Part shown: positions 7,884 through 17,432 of the stretch, piece after piece | Position numbering within the stretch: the first letter of the stretch is position 1 | How the letters are laid out: every line of letters starts with the position of its first letter | Program-made: the position numbers and the translations under genes | The notes under the pieces: model-generated | What the model was told of the DNA's origin: nothing | Databases searched by the model: none | The model's input: only the letters and a program-made list of their open reading frames with translations | DNA from: CAZGTQ01 sp964528575 | Lineage (GTDB): Bacteria; Planctomycetota; UBA1135; GCA-002686595 | Assembly (NCBI GenBank): GCA_964528575.1 | Contig: CAZGTQ010000465.1 | Location: forward strand, 1 to 39,583 | Direction: 5' to 3' | DNA: 39,583 bases

Positions 7884-9106
7884 CGCGCGGCGTCGACCTC
7901 GCGGCGACGCCGGCGGGTCGGCGCGTGCTCTTCACGGCGCTGTACTTCGCCGAGGGAGCGCCGATCGGGTTCCTGTGGGTAGCGCTCGGTGGGCTGCTCG
8001 CGCAGGAGGGCGTGCCGGTCGAGGACTTCGCCCCGCTGGTCGGGGCGTTGGCTCTGCCGTGGGCGTTCAAGTGGCTGTGGTCGCCGCTCATCGACCGGTT
8101 GCAGACGCGGCGATGGACGCTGCGCGCTTGGATCGTCGCGCTGCAGCTCGCGATGGCCGCGACGCTCGTGCCGCTGCTGTTCGCGAGCTCGCCGGCGGCG
8201 TTCCTCGGGCTCGCGCCGTTCCTGGTCCTGCACGCGCTGTGCGCGGCGAGCCAGGACGCCGCGATCGACGCACTCATGCTGCGCGTGACGCCCGAGGACG
8301 AGCAGGGGCGCATCACCGCGTGGATGCAGGCCGGGTATCGCTGCGGCATCGCGTTGCTCGGAGGCGGCGCCCTATCGCTCGCCGCGCGATTCGGGACCGA
8401 CGTCGCGGTCGGCGCCCTCATCGCGCTCGTCGGGGGAGCCGTCGCGCTCGCGCCGCTGTACCGCGCCCCGCTTCCGGACGCGGCGGGGAGCGCGAGGGAG
8501 CCAGTCCGCGTCGGCCCGCTGATCGCCGCGGCGCTGCGCCGGCGCGCGACATGGATCGGGCTCGCGTTCGCGGCGACGGCGGGCGCCGGGTTCGAGGCGG
8601 TCGGTACCCTGGCGAGCTCGCTGCTGACGACCCTCGCGTGCGGCGACACCGGCCCCGCGGAGGAGTTCTTCCTCGTCCCGGCTCTCGTGGCGATCGTCGG
8701 GGGCGGCTTCGCCGGCGGGTTCGCCGCGGACCGCATCGGCAAGCGTCGAGCGGCGGCGGCGGCCGGCCTCGTGCTGGGCGCCGCGGTCCTCGGGCTCTCC
8801 GCCCGCCTCGCCGGCGGCGTCGGACTGGACGAGCTCCAGCTCTGGCTCGGCGTCGTCTGGATCGGGATCGGGGCCTTCACGGCCGCCAGCTACGCGCTGT
8901 TCCTCGAGCTGACCGACCCGCGGCTGGGAGCGACGCAGTTCAGCGCCTACATGGGAGCGACGAATCTGTGCGAAGCATGGGCCGTCGCGGCCGCGGGGCC
9001 CCTCATCGGCGCGCTCGGCCATCCGCGCGCCTTCGCCGCGCTCGCCGGAGTGGGGCTTCTGGCCTTGGCGCTCCTGCCCTTCGCACACCCGCCGCGCCGA
9101 CGCTAG
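7880..9106 (+). CDS. AmpG/PAT-like major facilitator permease
   Basis: 408 residues with about twelve hydrophobic segments, starting at a GTG that overlaps the mgtE stop. LYFAEGAPIGFLWVALGGLLAQEG near the N-terminus, PWAFKWLWSPLIDRL (MFS loop 2-3) and LCAASQDAAIDALMLRVT (helix 4 region) match the AmpG/acetyl-CoA transporter branch of the MFS. Members known in other bacteria import muropeptides or acyl-CoA-type solutes; the solute here is unknown. GGFAGGFAADRIGKRRA is the second-half equivalent of the loop 2-3 motif, so both halves of the fold are complete. Confidence 0.87.
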   Translation: MTRGVDLAATPAGRRVLFTALYFAEGAPIGFLWVALGGLLAQEGVPVEDFAPLVGALALPWAFKWLWSPLIDRLQTRRWTLRAWIVALQLAMAATLVPLLFASSPAAFLGLAPFLVLHALCAASQDAAIDALMLRVTPEDEQGRITAWMQAGYRCGIALLGGGALSLAARFGTDVAVGALIALVGGAVALAPLYRAPLPDAAGSAREPVRVGPLIAAALRRRATWIGLAFAATAGAGFEAVGTLASSLLTTLACGDTGPAEEFFLVPALVAIVGGGFAGGFAADRIGKRRAAAAAGLVLGAAVLGLSARLAGGVGLDELQLWLGVVWIGIGAFTAASYALFLELTDPRLGATQFSAYMGATNLCEAWAVAAAGPLIGALGHPRAFAALAGVGLLALALLPFAHPPRRR

Positions 9107-9120
9107 GCTCGGCTCAGAAC

Positions 9121-10713
9121 ATGAAGACGCGACGCGACACGAATCATCCCACGATCCGGCTCGAGGACTTCGAGCGGGAGATCTTCATCCGCCCGCTGCG
9201 GCTCGAGGACTTCGACCAGCTCATCGAGATGCAGCAGCTCTGCTTCCCCGGGATGCTCCCGTGGGCGCGCGCGCAGATCGAGAGCCAGTTGGCGGTCTTC
9301 CCCGAGGGCCAGCTCGTCGTCGAGTACGAGGGCAAGGTCGTCGCGTCCGCGTCGGGCCTGATCGTCGACTTCGAGGACTACTCGGAGTGGCAGAACTGGA
9401 AGGAGATCGCGGACAACGGGTACATCCGCAACCACGATCCCGACGGCGACACGCTCTACGGGATCGAGATCATGGTGCACCCCGACTACCGGGGGCTCAA
9501 GCTCGCCCGCCGGCTCTACGGGGCGCGGCGCGAGCTCGCGCGGCGCTACAACCTGGCGCGCAGCATCGTCGGCGGGCGGATCCCGAGCTACCACGAGTAC
9601 GCCGACCAGATGAGCGCGCGCGAGTATGCCGAGCGCGTCGTCGAGGGGCAGATCTACGACCCGGTGCTCACGACGCAGACCGCGAACGGCTTCGTGCTCA
9701 AGCGCCTGATCCCGAACTACTTTCCCAGCGACGAGCAGTCGCGCGGCTACGCGACGTTCCTCGAGTGGACGAACCTGGACTACGTCGCCGATCCGCGGCG
9801 CCGCTACCAGCGCGTGCACAACGTGCGCATCGCGGCCGTCCAGTACGAGATGCGTGCGATCAAGAGCTTCGAGGAGTTCGAGGCGCAGTGCACGTTCTTC
9901 GTCGACGCCGCGTCGGACTACAAGGCGGACTTCGTCGTGTTCCCCGAGTTGCTCACGACGCAGATGCTGTCGTTCGTGCGCGGCTCGACGCGGCCGCAGG
10001 ACGCCGCGCGCGAGCTCGCGACGCTGACGCCGCGCTATCTCGATTTCTTCACGCAGATGGCGATCAAGTTCAACGTGAACATCGTCGGCGGCTCGCAGTT
10101 CGTGCTCGAGGAGGACGCGCTGCGCAACGCGTCGTACCTGTTCCACCGCGACGGCGGCATCGACCGCCAGTACAAGCTCCACATCACCCCCGCCGAGCGC
10201 CGCTGGTGGGGCGTGACGCCGGGCGACGGCGTCGAGGTCTTCGAGACCGACCGCGGCAAGGTCTCGATCCAGCTCTGCTACGACGTCGAGTTCCCCGAGC
10301 TCGCTCGGATCGCGGCCGCGAAGGGCGCGCAGATCCTGTTCGTCCCGTTCAATACGAGCGACCGCGACGGCTACCTGCGCGTGCGCATCTGCGCGCAGGC
10401 GCGCTGCATCGAGAACCACCTCTACGCCGCGCTCTCGGGCTGCACCGGCAACCTACCGTTCGTCGACAACGCCGACGTCCACTACGCGCAGTCGGGCATC
10501 TTCACCCCCGCCGACGTCCCGTTCGCGCGCGACGCGGTCGCCGCGGAGTGCACGCCGAACATCGAGACCCTCGTCGTGCGCGACGTCGACATCGAGCAGC
10601 TCCGCCGCCACCGCCTGCGCGGCACGGTCCAGAACTGGAACGACCGCCGCACCGACCTCTACCGCGTCCAGTACCTCGCGGGCGACGGCGAGAACGGCAA
10701 GCTCGAGATCTGA
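9121..10713 (+). CDS. Bifunctional GNAT acetyltransferase / carbon-nitrogen hydrolase
   Basis: 530 residues from ATG 9121, 14 bases after the MFS stop. Residues ~20-230 are a GNAT domain (IRPLRLEDFDQLIEMQQLCF; IEIMVHPDYRGLKLARRLYG, the acetyl-CoA binding A motif). Residues ~240-520 are a nitrilase-superfamily domain with the complete Glu-Lys-Cys triad: E276 in VVFPELLTT, K352 in QYKLHITPAE and C386 in IQLCYDVEFPE. Such fused proteins occur widely and are predicted amidases; the substrate is unknown, and the fusion suggests that an amide is made or removed on the same small molecule. A TAGGCT element at 9104-9109 overlaps the MFS stop and might give it a separate promoter, though it is more likely read with mgtE and the MFS gene. 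Confidence 0.93.
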   Translation: MKTRRDTNHPTIRLEDFEREIFIRPLRLEDFDQLIEMQQLCFPGMLPWARAQIESQLAVFPEGQLVVEYEGKVVASASGLIVDFEDYSEWQNWKEIADNGYIRNHDPDGDTLYGIEIMVHPDYRGLKLARRLYGARRELARRYNLARSIVGGRIPSYHEYADQMSAREYAERVVEGQIYDPVLTTQTANGFVLKRLIPNYFPSDEQSRGYATFLEWTNLDYVADPRRRYQRVHNVRIAAVQYEMRAIKSFEEFEAQCTFFVDAASDYKADFVVFPELLTTQMLSFVRGSTRPQDAARELATLTPRYLDFFTQMAIKFNVNIVGGSQFVLEEDALRNASYLFHRDGGIDRQYKLHITPAERRWWGVTPGDGVEVFETDRGKVSIQLCYDVEFPELARIAAAKGAQILFVPFNTSDRDGYLRVRICAQARCIENHLYAALSGCTGNLPFVDNADVHYAQSGIFTPADVPFARDAVAAECTPNIETLVVRDVDIEQLRRHRLRGTVQNWNDRRTDLYRVQYLAGDGENGKLEI

Positions 10714-10903
10714 CGAGATCGCTCGAACGCGACCCGCAACCGCCGCCCCGATCCGCCGGTCCGCAGGGCGGAGGGTGGGGGTGGCGGGCCCGCGCGCGCG
10801 AGCTGCGTTCCCGGTCCGCGGGTACCGCCCCGCGGCCTTCCGTGCTCTCCTGGACCGTGCTCTCCGGGAGGGGTTCCGCGGACTGCTCCCCCCCGGAGCG
10901 CCC

Positions 10904-13084
10904 ATGGTCGCCTTCGAATCGCATCGCCCCGCGACGCGCCTCCTCCGCGTGCTCGCGCTCGGCCTCCTCGCGTCGGCCGATCTCCAGGAGCCGTGCGGCC
11001 CGCTCGAGCTCACCCGCAGCGCCGTCGGCCTCCAGCGCGAGGGTGACGCGCTCGTCGGCCTGGGGCCGCACTACAAGGCGCGCTTCGACGAGCGCGGCGT
11101 GACGTTCACTCCCGCGCTCGGCTCCGCGATGCCCGGCGGCGCGAGCGCGCGCTTCGAGCTCGAATCGATCGAGCGCGACGGGGCGGTGCTGCACGGCGCG
11201 CGTCCGACGGCGCCCGAGCGCGACGGGCTGCGCACGCTCTATCGGCGCGCGCCCGGCATCGTCGAGCGCTGGGACGTGCGCACCGACGGGGTCGAGCTCT
11301 CACTCGTCCTGGACGAGCGCCCCGCGGGTACCGGACCGCTCGTCGTGCGCCTGCGGCTGGCGAGCGAGCTCCCCCACGCCACGCTGCGCGCCGACGGCAC
11401 CCTCGCGCTCGAGCGCGGAGACGGCGCGGGCGTGACGGTCGGCCCCGTGCTCGGCATCGACGCGCTCGGCCGTACCGAGCCGGGCGAGCTGCGCCTCGCG
11501 GGCGACGACCGCCGGCGCGCGCTCGAGCTCGTCTTGCCCGCGTCGTTCGTCGACTCGGCCGCCTACCCACTCGTGCTCGATCCGCTCATCGGCTCCGCGC
11601 TCCTCACCCCTCCGGGCTTGCCGGGCACCGGCCCCGCCGACCGCCTGCCCGACGTCGCTTGGGACGAGACGAACCAGGTCTGGCTCGTCGTGTGGGAGCG
11701 CGCCTTCTCCGCGACCGACGTCGACGTGCTGGGCCAGCGCGTTTCGGCGAGCGCGACGCAGCTCGTCGGCGGGCTGATCGCGATCGAGAGCGACCCGGGG
11801 ACGGAGGTGCGCGAGCCGTCGGTCGCGTCGGTCGCCGCCTCGGACCGCTTCCTCGTCGTGTGGGCCGAGGGCCCTCCCGGCGCCCGCGACGTGCGCGCGC
11901 GCGCGGTCGACGCGGCCGACGGCGCGCTGTCGGCGACCGTCACCGTCGCCGGGAGCGCCGCCGACGAGGACGAGCCCGACGTCGGCGGCGTCACGACGCC
12001 CGGTGAGCGCGAGGCGCTGGTCGCGTACACGAACGCCGGCGAGGCGGCGCTCCGCCTGGTCGACGTGCCGGCGGCGGGCGACCCTTTCGCCGGGACCGAG
12101 AGCGTCGTGAGCTCGTTCTGGATCTCGCGCAGGCCGTCGATCGCGAAGTCCGACGGCGGCGTCGGCCGCTGGCTCGTCGCGTGGGACCAGACGACGTTCA
12201 CGGGCGCGGACCTCGTGCTCGCTGCGTACGAGCGCTCCTTCGGGCTCGGTCCGCGCACCGGCTACGGAGCGCCCGGGATCCACGACACGGCGGCGCAGAT
12301 CGACGGCGACGGCGAGCGCTGGGCCGTGGTCCACGAGGTCGAGCCCGCGACCGGGTCGGCCTTCACCACGGGGGCGAACTTCCACGTCGTGTTCGACGGC
12401 ACGAGACCGGTCGTCACCGACTCGGGCAACCAGATCGGCCGGCACGCGCAGGTCGCGTACACCGGCGAAGCGTACCTTGCGCCGTACACGACGAATCCGG
12501 TCCAGGAGACCGACATCCGCGTCGCGTCGATCCACCCGTTCCTGTGCCTGGAATGCGAGCCCGTCTTCAGCGCCGCGGGCGCGGACGAATCGGAGGACTG
12601 GCCGAGCGTGGCGAGTCGGCTCAGCGGCGGCGGGACGGGCGACGAGGCGGCGGTCGCCTGGCAGCACCAGTCCCACCTGCACGTCGGGCTCCTCTCCTCG
12701 CGCGCCGGATCGGTCACGAACCTCGGCGGCGGGTGCGGAGCGGGCGGACAGGCGCGCGCGGCGTGCGCGCTCGTCGGCAACCAGTTCTTCATGCACGAGC
12801 TCGTCGGCGCGACGCCTTCCGCGCCCGCATGGCTCGTCCTGGGCTTCGCTCGGCTCGACGTCTCGTGCGGCCCGTGCACGCTCGCGCCGGATCTCGCGCA
12901 GAGCTGGATCCTCCCCACGGCGACCGACGGCGACGGGCGGGCGAGCGTGCAAACGCCGGTCTGGCCCCCGAACCCCGCGCTCGTCGGCGCGACGATCTGG
13001 GACCAGTGGGTCGTCGCGCCGGGGAGCGGCTGCGCTCTCCTGAACGTCGACCTCTCGAACGCGCTCGAGGTGGTGCTCGAATGA
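10904..13084 (+). CDS. Large secreted propeller-like protein, planctomycete type
   Basis: 726 residues. The ATG at 10904 is chosen because GGAG lies 5-9 bases upstream and a signal peptide follows (LLRVLALGLLASA). The middle carries repeated strand patterns of the form D-x-VWLVVWERA..DVDVLGQRV and DRFLVVWAEG..ARDVRARAV, which fit a beta-propeller. Cys pairs (CLECEP, SCGPC) occur in the last third. The end (ALVGATIWDQWVVAP followed by a hydrophobic ..NALEVVLE) resembles a C-terminal domain I associate with planctomycete exported proteins, possibly a secretion or surface signal. No catalytic motif is visible. The stop overlaps the next secreted protein gene by ATGA, so the pair is probably co-expressed. 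The 190 bases upstream (10714-10903) hold no clear gene or promoter. Confidence 0.82.
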   Translation: MVAFESHRPATRLLRVLALGLLASADLQEPCGPLELTRSAVGLQREGDALVGLGPHYKARFDERGVTFTPALGSAMPGGASARFELESIERDGAVLHGARPTAPERDGLRTLYRRAPGIVERWDVRTDGVELSLVLDERPAGTGPLVVRLRLASELPHATLRADGTLALERGDGAGVTVGPVLGIDALGRTEPGELRLAGDDRRRALELVLPASFVDSAAYPLVLDPLIGSALLTPPGLPGTGPADRLPDVAWDETNQVWLVVWERAFSATDVDVLGQRVSASATQLVGGLIAIESDPGTEVREPSVASVAASDRFLVVWAEGPPGARDVRARAVDAADGALSATVTVAGSAADEDEPDVGGVTTPGEREALVAYTNAGEAALRLVDVPAAGDPFAGTESVVSSFWISRRPSIAKSDGGVGRWLVAWDQTTFTGADLVLAAYERSFGLGPRTGYGAPGIHDTAAQIDGDGERWAVVHEVEPATGSAFTTGANFHVVFDGTRPVVTDSGNQIGRHAQVAYTGEAYLAPYTTNPVQETDIRVASIHPFLCLECEPVFSAAGADESEDWPSVASRLSGGGTGDEAAVAWQHQSHLHVGLLSSRAGSVTNLGGGCGAGGQARAACALVGNQFFMHELVGATPSAPAWLVLGFARLDVSCGPCTLAPDLAQSWILPTATDGDGRASVQTPVWPPNPALVGATIWDQWVVAPGSGCALLNVDLSNALEVVLE

Positions 13085-14613
13085 ACGCACGCCGACTGCT
13101 CGTCCTCCTCGCCACGCTCGCGGCGGCGCGCCCAGCCGCGGCGCAGTGCCAGCGCGACGTGCTGCCGGTCGAGGTGGACTTCGGCGAGGCGCGCATCGCG
13201 CTCTCGGGCGAGCGCCTGCTCGTCGGCCTGCCGGACCTCGAGCAGGCCTTCGTCTACGACCGGGACGACGCGGGCACGCCCGACCCGACCGACGATGCGT
13301 GGGTGCAGACCGCTCTCGTTCCGGCGCCGCCGGCGAGCTTCTTCGGCAACCGCGTCGCGCTCGAGGGCGACGTCGCGCTCGTCTCCGCGAACGGCGACGT
13401 ACGCGTCTTCGAGCGCGGCGTCGCGAGCTGGGCCGAAGTGGCGCAGATCGCTCACCCTGGAACGTTGCGCTCCCTGGCGCTCGACGGGGACGTCGCCGCG
13501 CTCGGCACGACCGACTTCGGAGCTGCCCAGCAGGTCCAGGTGCACCGGCGCGGTGCAGGCGCTTGGCCGCTCGAGGCGACGCTCGCGGCGAGCGACGGCG
13601 CGAACGGCGACTCGTTCGGGGACGCGGTCGACGTGTCGGGGGACACCGTCGTCGTCGGAGCGTACGGCGACGACGACCTGGGTGCTCAGTCGGGCTCGGT
13701 GTACGTCTACGAGCGTGCAGGCACGGCGTGGAACGAGGCGGCGAAGCTGAACGGATTCGACGCCGCATCGAGCGACTCGTTCGGCAGGAGCGTCGCGCTG
13801 GCGGACAACAGACTGCTCGTCGGCGCGCCGACGAAGGTCGTGCCGGGCGGCCGCGGCGCGGTGTACGCGTTCGAGCGCGGACCGAGCGGATGGAGCGCGA
13901 CCGGCACGCTCGTGCCGCCGGGCGCGGCGTCGCTCGACGAATACGGCACCGACGTCGCGCACGACGGCGACGAGGCGATCGTCGGCAGCGAGACGATCGC
14001 GTACGCGTTCGACTTCGCCGGGAGCTGGACGCACGTCGCGACGTTCGGCACGTCCCTGATCCAGCCGGTGGGGAGCTGCGGCCGCGACGTCGATCGCGCC
14101 GGCGACCTGGCCGCGCTCACCGCCGCGGATCCGAACGGCGACGGACTCGGCCCGCCCGTCCTTCCGCCGCTGCCGCCCTCGTCGATCTCGCTCGCGTCCG
14201 TCGCCGGCACGCTGTGCCCGCCCTTCGTCGTGGCCCCCGACTCGATCTCGCTCGCCGAAGGCGGTGCCCAGGGCTTGCTGCTGCAGCAGAACGCGGCGTT
14301 CTCCGGGCTCGTCTACCTCGTCCTCGGCTCCGCGAGCGGAACCACGCCCGGCTTCAGCGCCGGCAGCTTCACGATCCCGCTCAACGTCGACCCGTTCTTC
14401 GAGCTCAGCCTGCTGGGCGCGAACGTCTACCCATTCGACGCGACGCTCGGCACGTTCGACGCGGCCGGTCGCGCCGCAGCGCGGTTCTTCGTCACGACGG
14501 GGCTGCCGCCGGCTCTCATCGGCGTGACGCTGAGCCACGCCTACGGAGTCCTCGACATCGCGGGCACGCTCGCCTACGTCAGCCCGCCGCAGTCGTTGTC
14601 GCTCGCGCCCTGA
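13081..14613 (+). CDS. Secreted FG-GAP-type repeat protein with planctomycete C-terminal domain
   Basis: 510 residues. The N-terminus is a signal peptide (LLVLLATLAAARPAAAQ). Residues ~30-340 contain FG-GAP-like blades: GDSFGDAVDVSGDTVVVGAY, SSDSFGRSVALADNRLLVGA and EYGTDVAHDGDEAIVG, each followed by a VYVYER/VYAFERG strand, as in the integrin-alpha-like propellers of planctomycete secretomes. The last ~130 residues (SISLAEGGAQGLLLQQ; YLVLGSASGTTPGF; VGVTLSHAY-type strands; ending SLSLAP) match a C-terminal beta domain common in the same secretomes. Likely surface or extracellular; the ligand is unknown. It overlaps the preceding secreted protein gene by 4 bases. Confidence 0.85.
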   Translation: MNARRLLVLLATLAAARPAAAQCQRDVLPVEVDFGEARIALSGERLLVGLPDLEQAFVYDRDDAGTPDPTDDAWVQTALVPAPPASFFGNRVALEGDVALVSANGDVRVFERGVASWAEVAQIAHPGTLRSLALDGDVAALGTTDFGAAQQVQVHRRGAGAWPLEATLAASDGANGDSFGDAVDVSGDTVVVGAYGDDDLGAQSGSVYVYERAGTAWNEAAKLNGFDAASSDSFGRSVALADNRLLVGAPTKVVPGGRGAVYAFERGPSGWSATGTLVPPGAASLDEYGTDVAHDGDEAIVGSETIAYAFDFAGSWTHVATFGTSLIQPVGSCGRDVDRAGDLAALTAADPNGDGLGPPVLPPLPPSSISLASVAGTLCPPFVVAPDSISLAEGGAQGLLLQQNAAFSGLVYLVLGSASGTTPGFSAGSFTIPLNVDPFFELSLLGANVYPFDATLGTFDAAGRAAARFFVTTGLPPALIGVTLSHAYGVLDIAGTLAYVSPPQSLSLAP

Positions 14614-14638
14614 CGCGCGGCGCGCCGTCGCGTACAGT
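14610..14638 (+). promoter_or_regulatory. Putative promoter of ppc
   Basis: CTGACG (14610-14615) and TACAGT (14633-14638) are spaced by 17 bases, and the -10 ends 10 bases before the ppc ATG at 14649. Transcription would start within a few bases of the ATG, giving a near-leaderless message. Confidence 0.4.
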
Positions 14639-14648
14639 CGACGGCGCG

Positions 14649-17384
14649 ATGGCCGACGTTCCGCGCACGTCCGACGCATTCGAGGCCGAGCACCGTCCGC
14701 TGGCGCGCGACGTGCGTCGGCTGGGCTCCCTGCTCGGCAGGCTGCTGCGCGAGCAGGGCCCCCCGGAGCTGTTCGAGCGCGTCGAGCGGGCCCGGCGGGC
14801 GTCGATCGCGCGGCGCAGCGGCGAGCGCGCGGCCGGCGACGAGCTCGCGCGCGGGCTCGCGGGGCTGCCGCCCCAGGACGCGCTCGAGGTCGCGCGGGCG
14901 TTCGCGCACTGGTTCGGGCTCGTCAACCTCGCCGAGCGCGTGCACCGCCAGCGGCGTCTCGCCGCGTACGACGAAGCGGGCGAGCCGCGGCCAGGCGGGC
15001 TGGCAGCGACGCTCGCCGACCTCGCCGCGCGCGGCGTCGGGCCGGGCGAGCTCGAGCGCGTGCTCGCGGGCCTGGCGGTCGAGCCGGTCCTCACCGCGCA
15101 CCCGACCGAGGCGCTGCGGCGAACGCTCCTGATCGGGGAGCTGCGCATGGCGCAGGCGCTGCTCGCCCGGCGCGAGGACGCGCCGCGACCGGGGCGCGAG
15201 CACGTGCGCGCGCTGCGGGCCGTGCGCGAGGAGCTGACGGCCGCGTGGCAGACCGAGGAGCACCGCGCGGTGCGCCCCACCGTGTCGGACGAGGTCGAGC
15301 ACGCGCTCTTCTTCCTGTCGGAGCCGCTCTGGAGCGCGCTGCCCGACGTCGTGCGCGCGCTGCGCGACGCGCTCGCGACGCACGCGCCCGGCGTGCCCGC
15401 GCCCGCCGCGCCCGTGCGCTTCGGCTCGTGGGTCGGCGGCGACATGGACGGCAATCCGCTCGTCGGCGCCGACACGATCCGCGCGACCGTCGTGCGCCAC
15501 GCGCAGCTCGCGCTCGAGCGCTACCGCGCCGAGGTGCGCGAGCTGTTCCGCCGGCTCAGCCAGTCGCGCTCGCGCGTCGCGGTCGATCCCGCGCTCGACG
15601 AGCGTGTCGCCGCGTACCGCGACCGGCTCCCCGACGTCGCGCGCGCGATCCCCGCGCGCTACGCCGACATGCCCTACCGCGAGCTCCTGTGGCTCGTCTC
15701 GGCGCGCCTCGACGCGACGCAGGCGGGCGGCGCCGCGGCGTACGCGTCGCCCGACGAGCTCGCCGCCGACTTCGAGCTCGTCGCCGCGAGCCTGCGCGCG
15801 CACTGCGGCGAGCACGCCGGCGCCGAGCGCGTCGACGAGCTCGTCACGCGCGTCCGAGCGTTCGGGCTGCACCTCGCGACGCTCGACGTGCGCCAGGACG
15901 CGGCGGTGCACCGCGCGGCGGTCGGCGCGCTGCTCGGCGACGAGCGCTGGGGCGAGCGGACGACCGAGGAGCGGACCGCGCGGCTCGCGCGCGCGCTCGA
16001 GACCGGCGTCGAGCCCGCGGACGACGTGCCGGAGGCCGCGCGCGACAGCCTCGACGTGATGCGCGCGATCGGCGAGGCGCGCCGGCGCTTCGGGCCGGGC
16101 TGCATCGGGCTCTACGTGATCAGCATGGCGCAGGGCGCGGACGACGCGCTCGCCGTCCTCGTGCTCGCGCGCGCGGCGGGGCTCGCCGACGGCGCGGGAC
16201 GCGTGCCGCTCGACGTCGCGCCGCTGTTCGAGACGGTCGACGATCTCGAGCGCGCGCCGGCGAGCCTCGACGCGCTGCTCGGCGCGGCGGCGTACCGCGC
16301 GCACCTCGACGCGCACGGGCGCGTGCAGCACGTGATGCTCGGCTACTCCGACAGCAACAAGACGTCGGGGCTGCTCTCGGCGCGCTGGGCGCTCGAGCGC
16401 GCGCAGTGCGACCTCGCGGCCCGGGCGCGCGCGGCGGGCGTCGATCTGCGCTTCTTCCACGGCCGCGGCGGCTCGATCAGCCGCGGCGGGAGCAAGCCGC
16501 GCGACGCGGTGCTCGCTTCGCCGCCGCGCACGCTGAAGGGGCGGCTGCGCGTCACCGAGCAGGGCGAGGTCGTGCGCGCGAAGTACGGCTCGCCCGGGCT
16601 CGCCGCCCGCACGCTCGAGCTGCTGCTCGCGGCGACGATCGAGCGGACGGCGCTCGACGCGCGTCCGGACGTGGACGGAGACTCGAACGACTCGTGCCGA
16701 GGCGGCGACCGCGAGCTCTGCGACGAGCTCGCAGCGGCGAGCCGGGACGCCTACCGCGCGCTCCTCGCGGACGAGCGCTTCCTCGCGTACTTCCGCGTCG
16801 CGACGCCGATCGACGTGATCGAGCGGCTCACGCTCGGGTCGCGGCCGGCGCGCCGCGGCGGGCCGGGCGGCGTCGAGTCGCTGCGCGCCATCCCGTGGGT
16901 GTTCGCCTGGACGCAGTGCCGGCTGCTGCTGCCGGGCTGGTACGGCGCGGGGACCGCGCTGGCGGCGGCGGTCGAGCGGCACGGGCTGGCGGCGGTCCGC
17001 GCGCTCGCCCGCCGCTCGACGTTCCTGCGCACGGCCCTGGCCGACCTCGAGATGGTGCTCGCCAAGGCCGATCCGGACATCGCCCGGCGCTACGCGGTCC
17101 TCGCCGGCGAGCTGGGCGCCGCCGTGCATCCGGCGCTCGACGCCGAGCTCGAGCGGTCGCGCTCCCACCTGTGCGACGTGCTCGAGGTCCGCACGCTGCT
17201 CGAGCGCGACCCGCTGCTGCGCCGGGCGATCGCGCTGCGCAACCCCTACATCGACCCGATGAGCTTCCTCCAGGTCGACCTGCTCGCCCGCTGGCGCGCC
17301 GGCGGCCGGGAGGACGAGGAGCTCGAGCATGCGCTCGTCGCCACGGTGCACGGGATCGCGCGGGGCATGCTCAACACCGGTTGA
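14649..17384 (+). CDS. ppc: Phosphoenolpyruvate carboxylase
   Basis: 911 residues, the normal length. The enzyme carboxylates phosphoenolpyruvate with bicarbonate to give oxaloacetate, refilling the TCA cycle. Visible landmarks are VLTAHPTEALRR with the catalytic His (~151), GSWVGGDMDGNP (~262), MLGYSDSNKTSGLLSA, the glycine-rich loop FFHGRGGSISRGGSK (His ~604), LRVTEQGEVVRAKY, and the C-terminal ..HGIARGMLNTG, which ends in the conserved NTG. The glycine loop reads S-I-S-R-G-G-S-K instead of the classical S-x-G-R-G-G-G-P; this may be a subfamily trait. It has its own putative promoter and is followed after 48 bases by the ABC importer operon, so read-through into that operon is possible. Confidence 0.97.
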   Translation: MADVPRTSDAFEAEHRPLARDVRRLGSLLGRLLREQGPPELFERVERARRASIARRSGERAAGDELARGLAGLPPQDALEVARAFAHWFGLVNLAERVHRQRRLAAYDEAGEPRPGGLAATLADLAARGVGPGELERVLAGLAVEPVLTAHPTEALRRTLLIGELRMAQALLARREDAPRPGREHVRALRAVREELTAAWQTEEHRAVRPTVSDEVEHALFFLSEPLWSALPDVVRALRDALATHAPGVPAPAAPVRFGSWVGGDMDGNPLVGADTIRATVVRHAQLALERYRAEVRELFRRLSQSRSRVAVDPALDERVAAYRDRLPDVARAIPARYADMPYRELLWLVSARLDATQAGGAAAYASPDELAADFELVAASLRAHCGEHAGAERVDELVTRVRAFGLHLATLDVRQDAAVHRAAVGALLGDERWGERTTEERTARLARALETGVEPADDVPEAARDSLDVMRAIGEARRRFGPGCIGLYVISMAQGADDALAVLVLARAAGLADGAGRVPLDVAPLFETVDDLERAPASLDALLGAAAYRAHLDAHGRVQHVMLGYSDSNKTSGLLSARWALERAQCDLAARARAAGVDLRFFHGRGGSISRGGSKPRDAVLASPPRTLKGRLRVTEQGEVVRAKYGSPGLAARTLELLLAATIERTALDARPDVDGDSNDSCRGGDRELCDELAAASRDAYRALLADERFLAYFRVATPIDVIERLTLGSRPARRGGPGGVESLRAIPWVFAWTQCRLLLPGWYGAGTALAAAVERHGLAAVRALARRSTFLRTALADLEMVLAKADPDIARRYAVLAGELGAAVHPALDAELERSRSHLCDVLEVRTLLERDPLLRRAIALRNPYIDPMSFLQVDLLARWRAGGREDEELEHALVATVHGIARGMLNTG

Positions 17385-17432
17385 TCCGACGTTTGACTTT
17401 GGTCGGGGTCACGTCACGCTACGGATTGCACC

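Noticed and set aside
11300..13768. 822-codon minus-strand open frame over the secreted proteins
   Set aside because: Its composition (Arg/Ala/Asp-rich, low complexity) is that of an antisense shadow, and the plus strand holds recognisable propeller proteins.
17386..17406. CCGAC...GTCGG hairpin after ppc as a terminator
   Set aside because: The 5-bp stem with an 11-base loop and no T-run is too weak to call.
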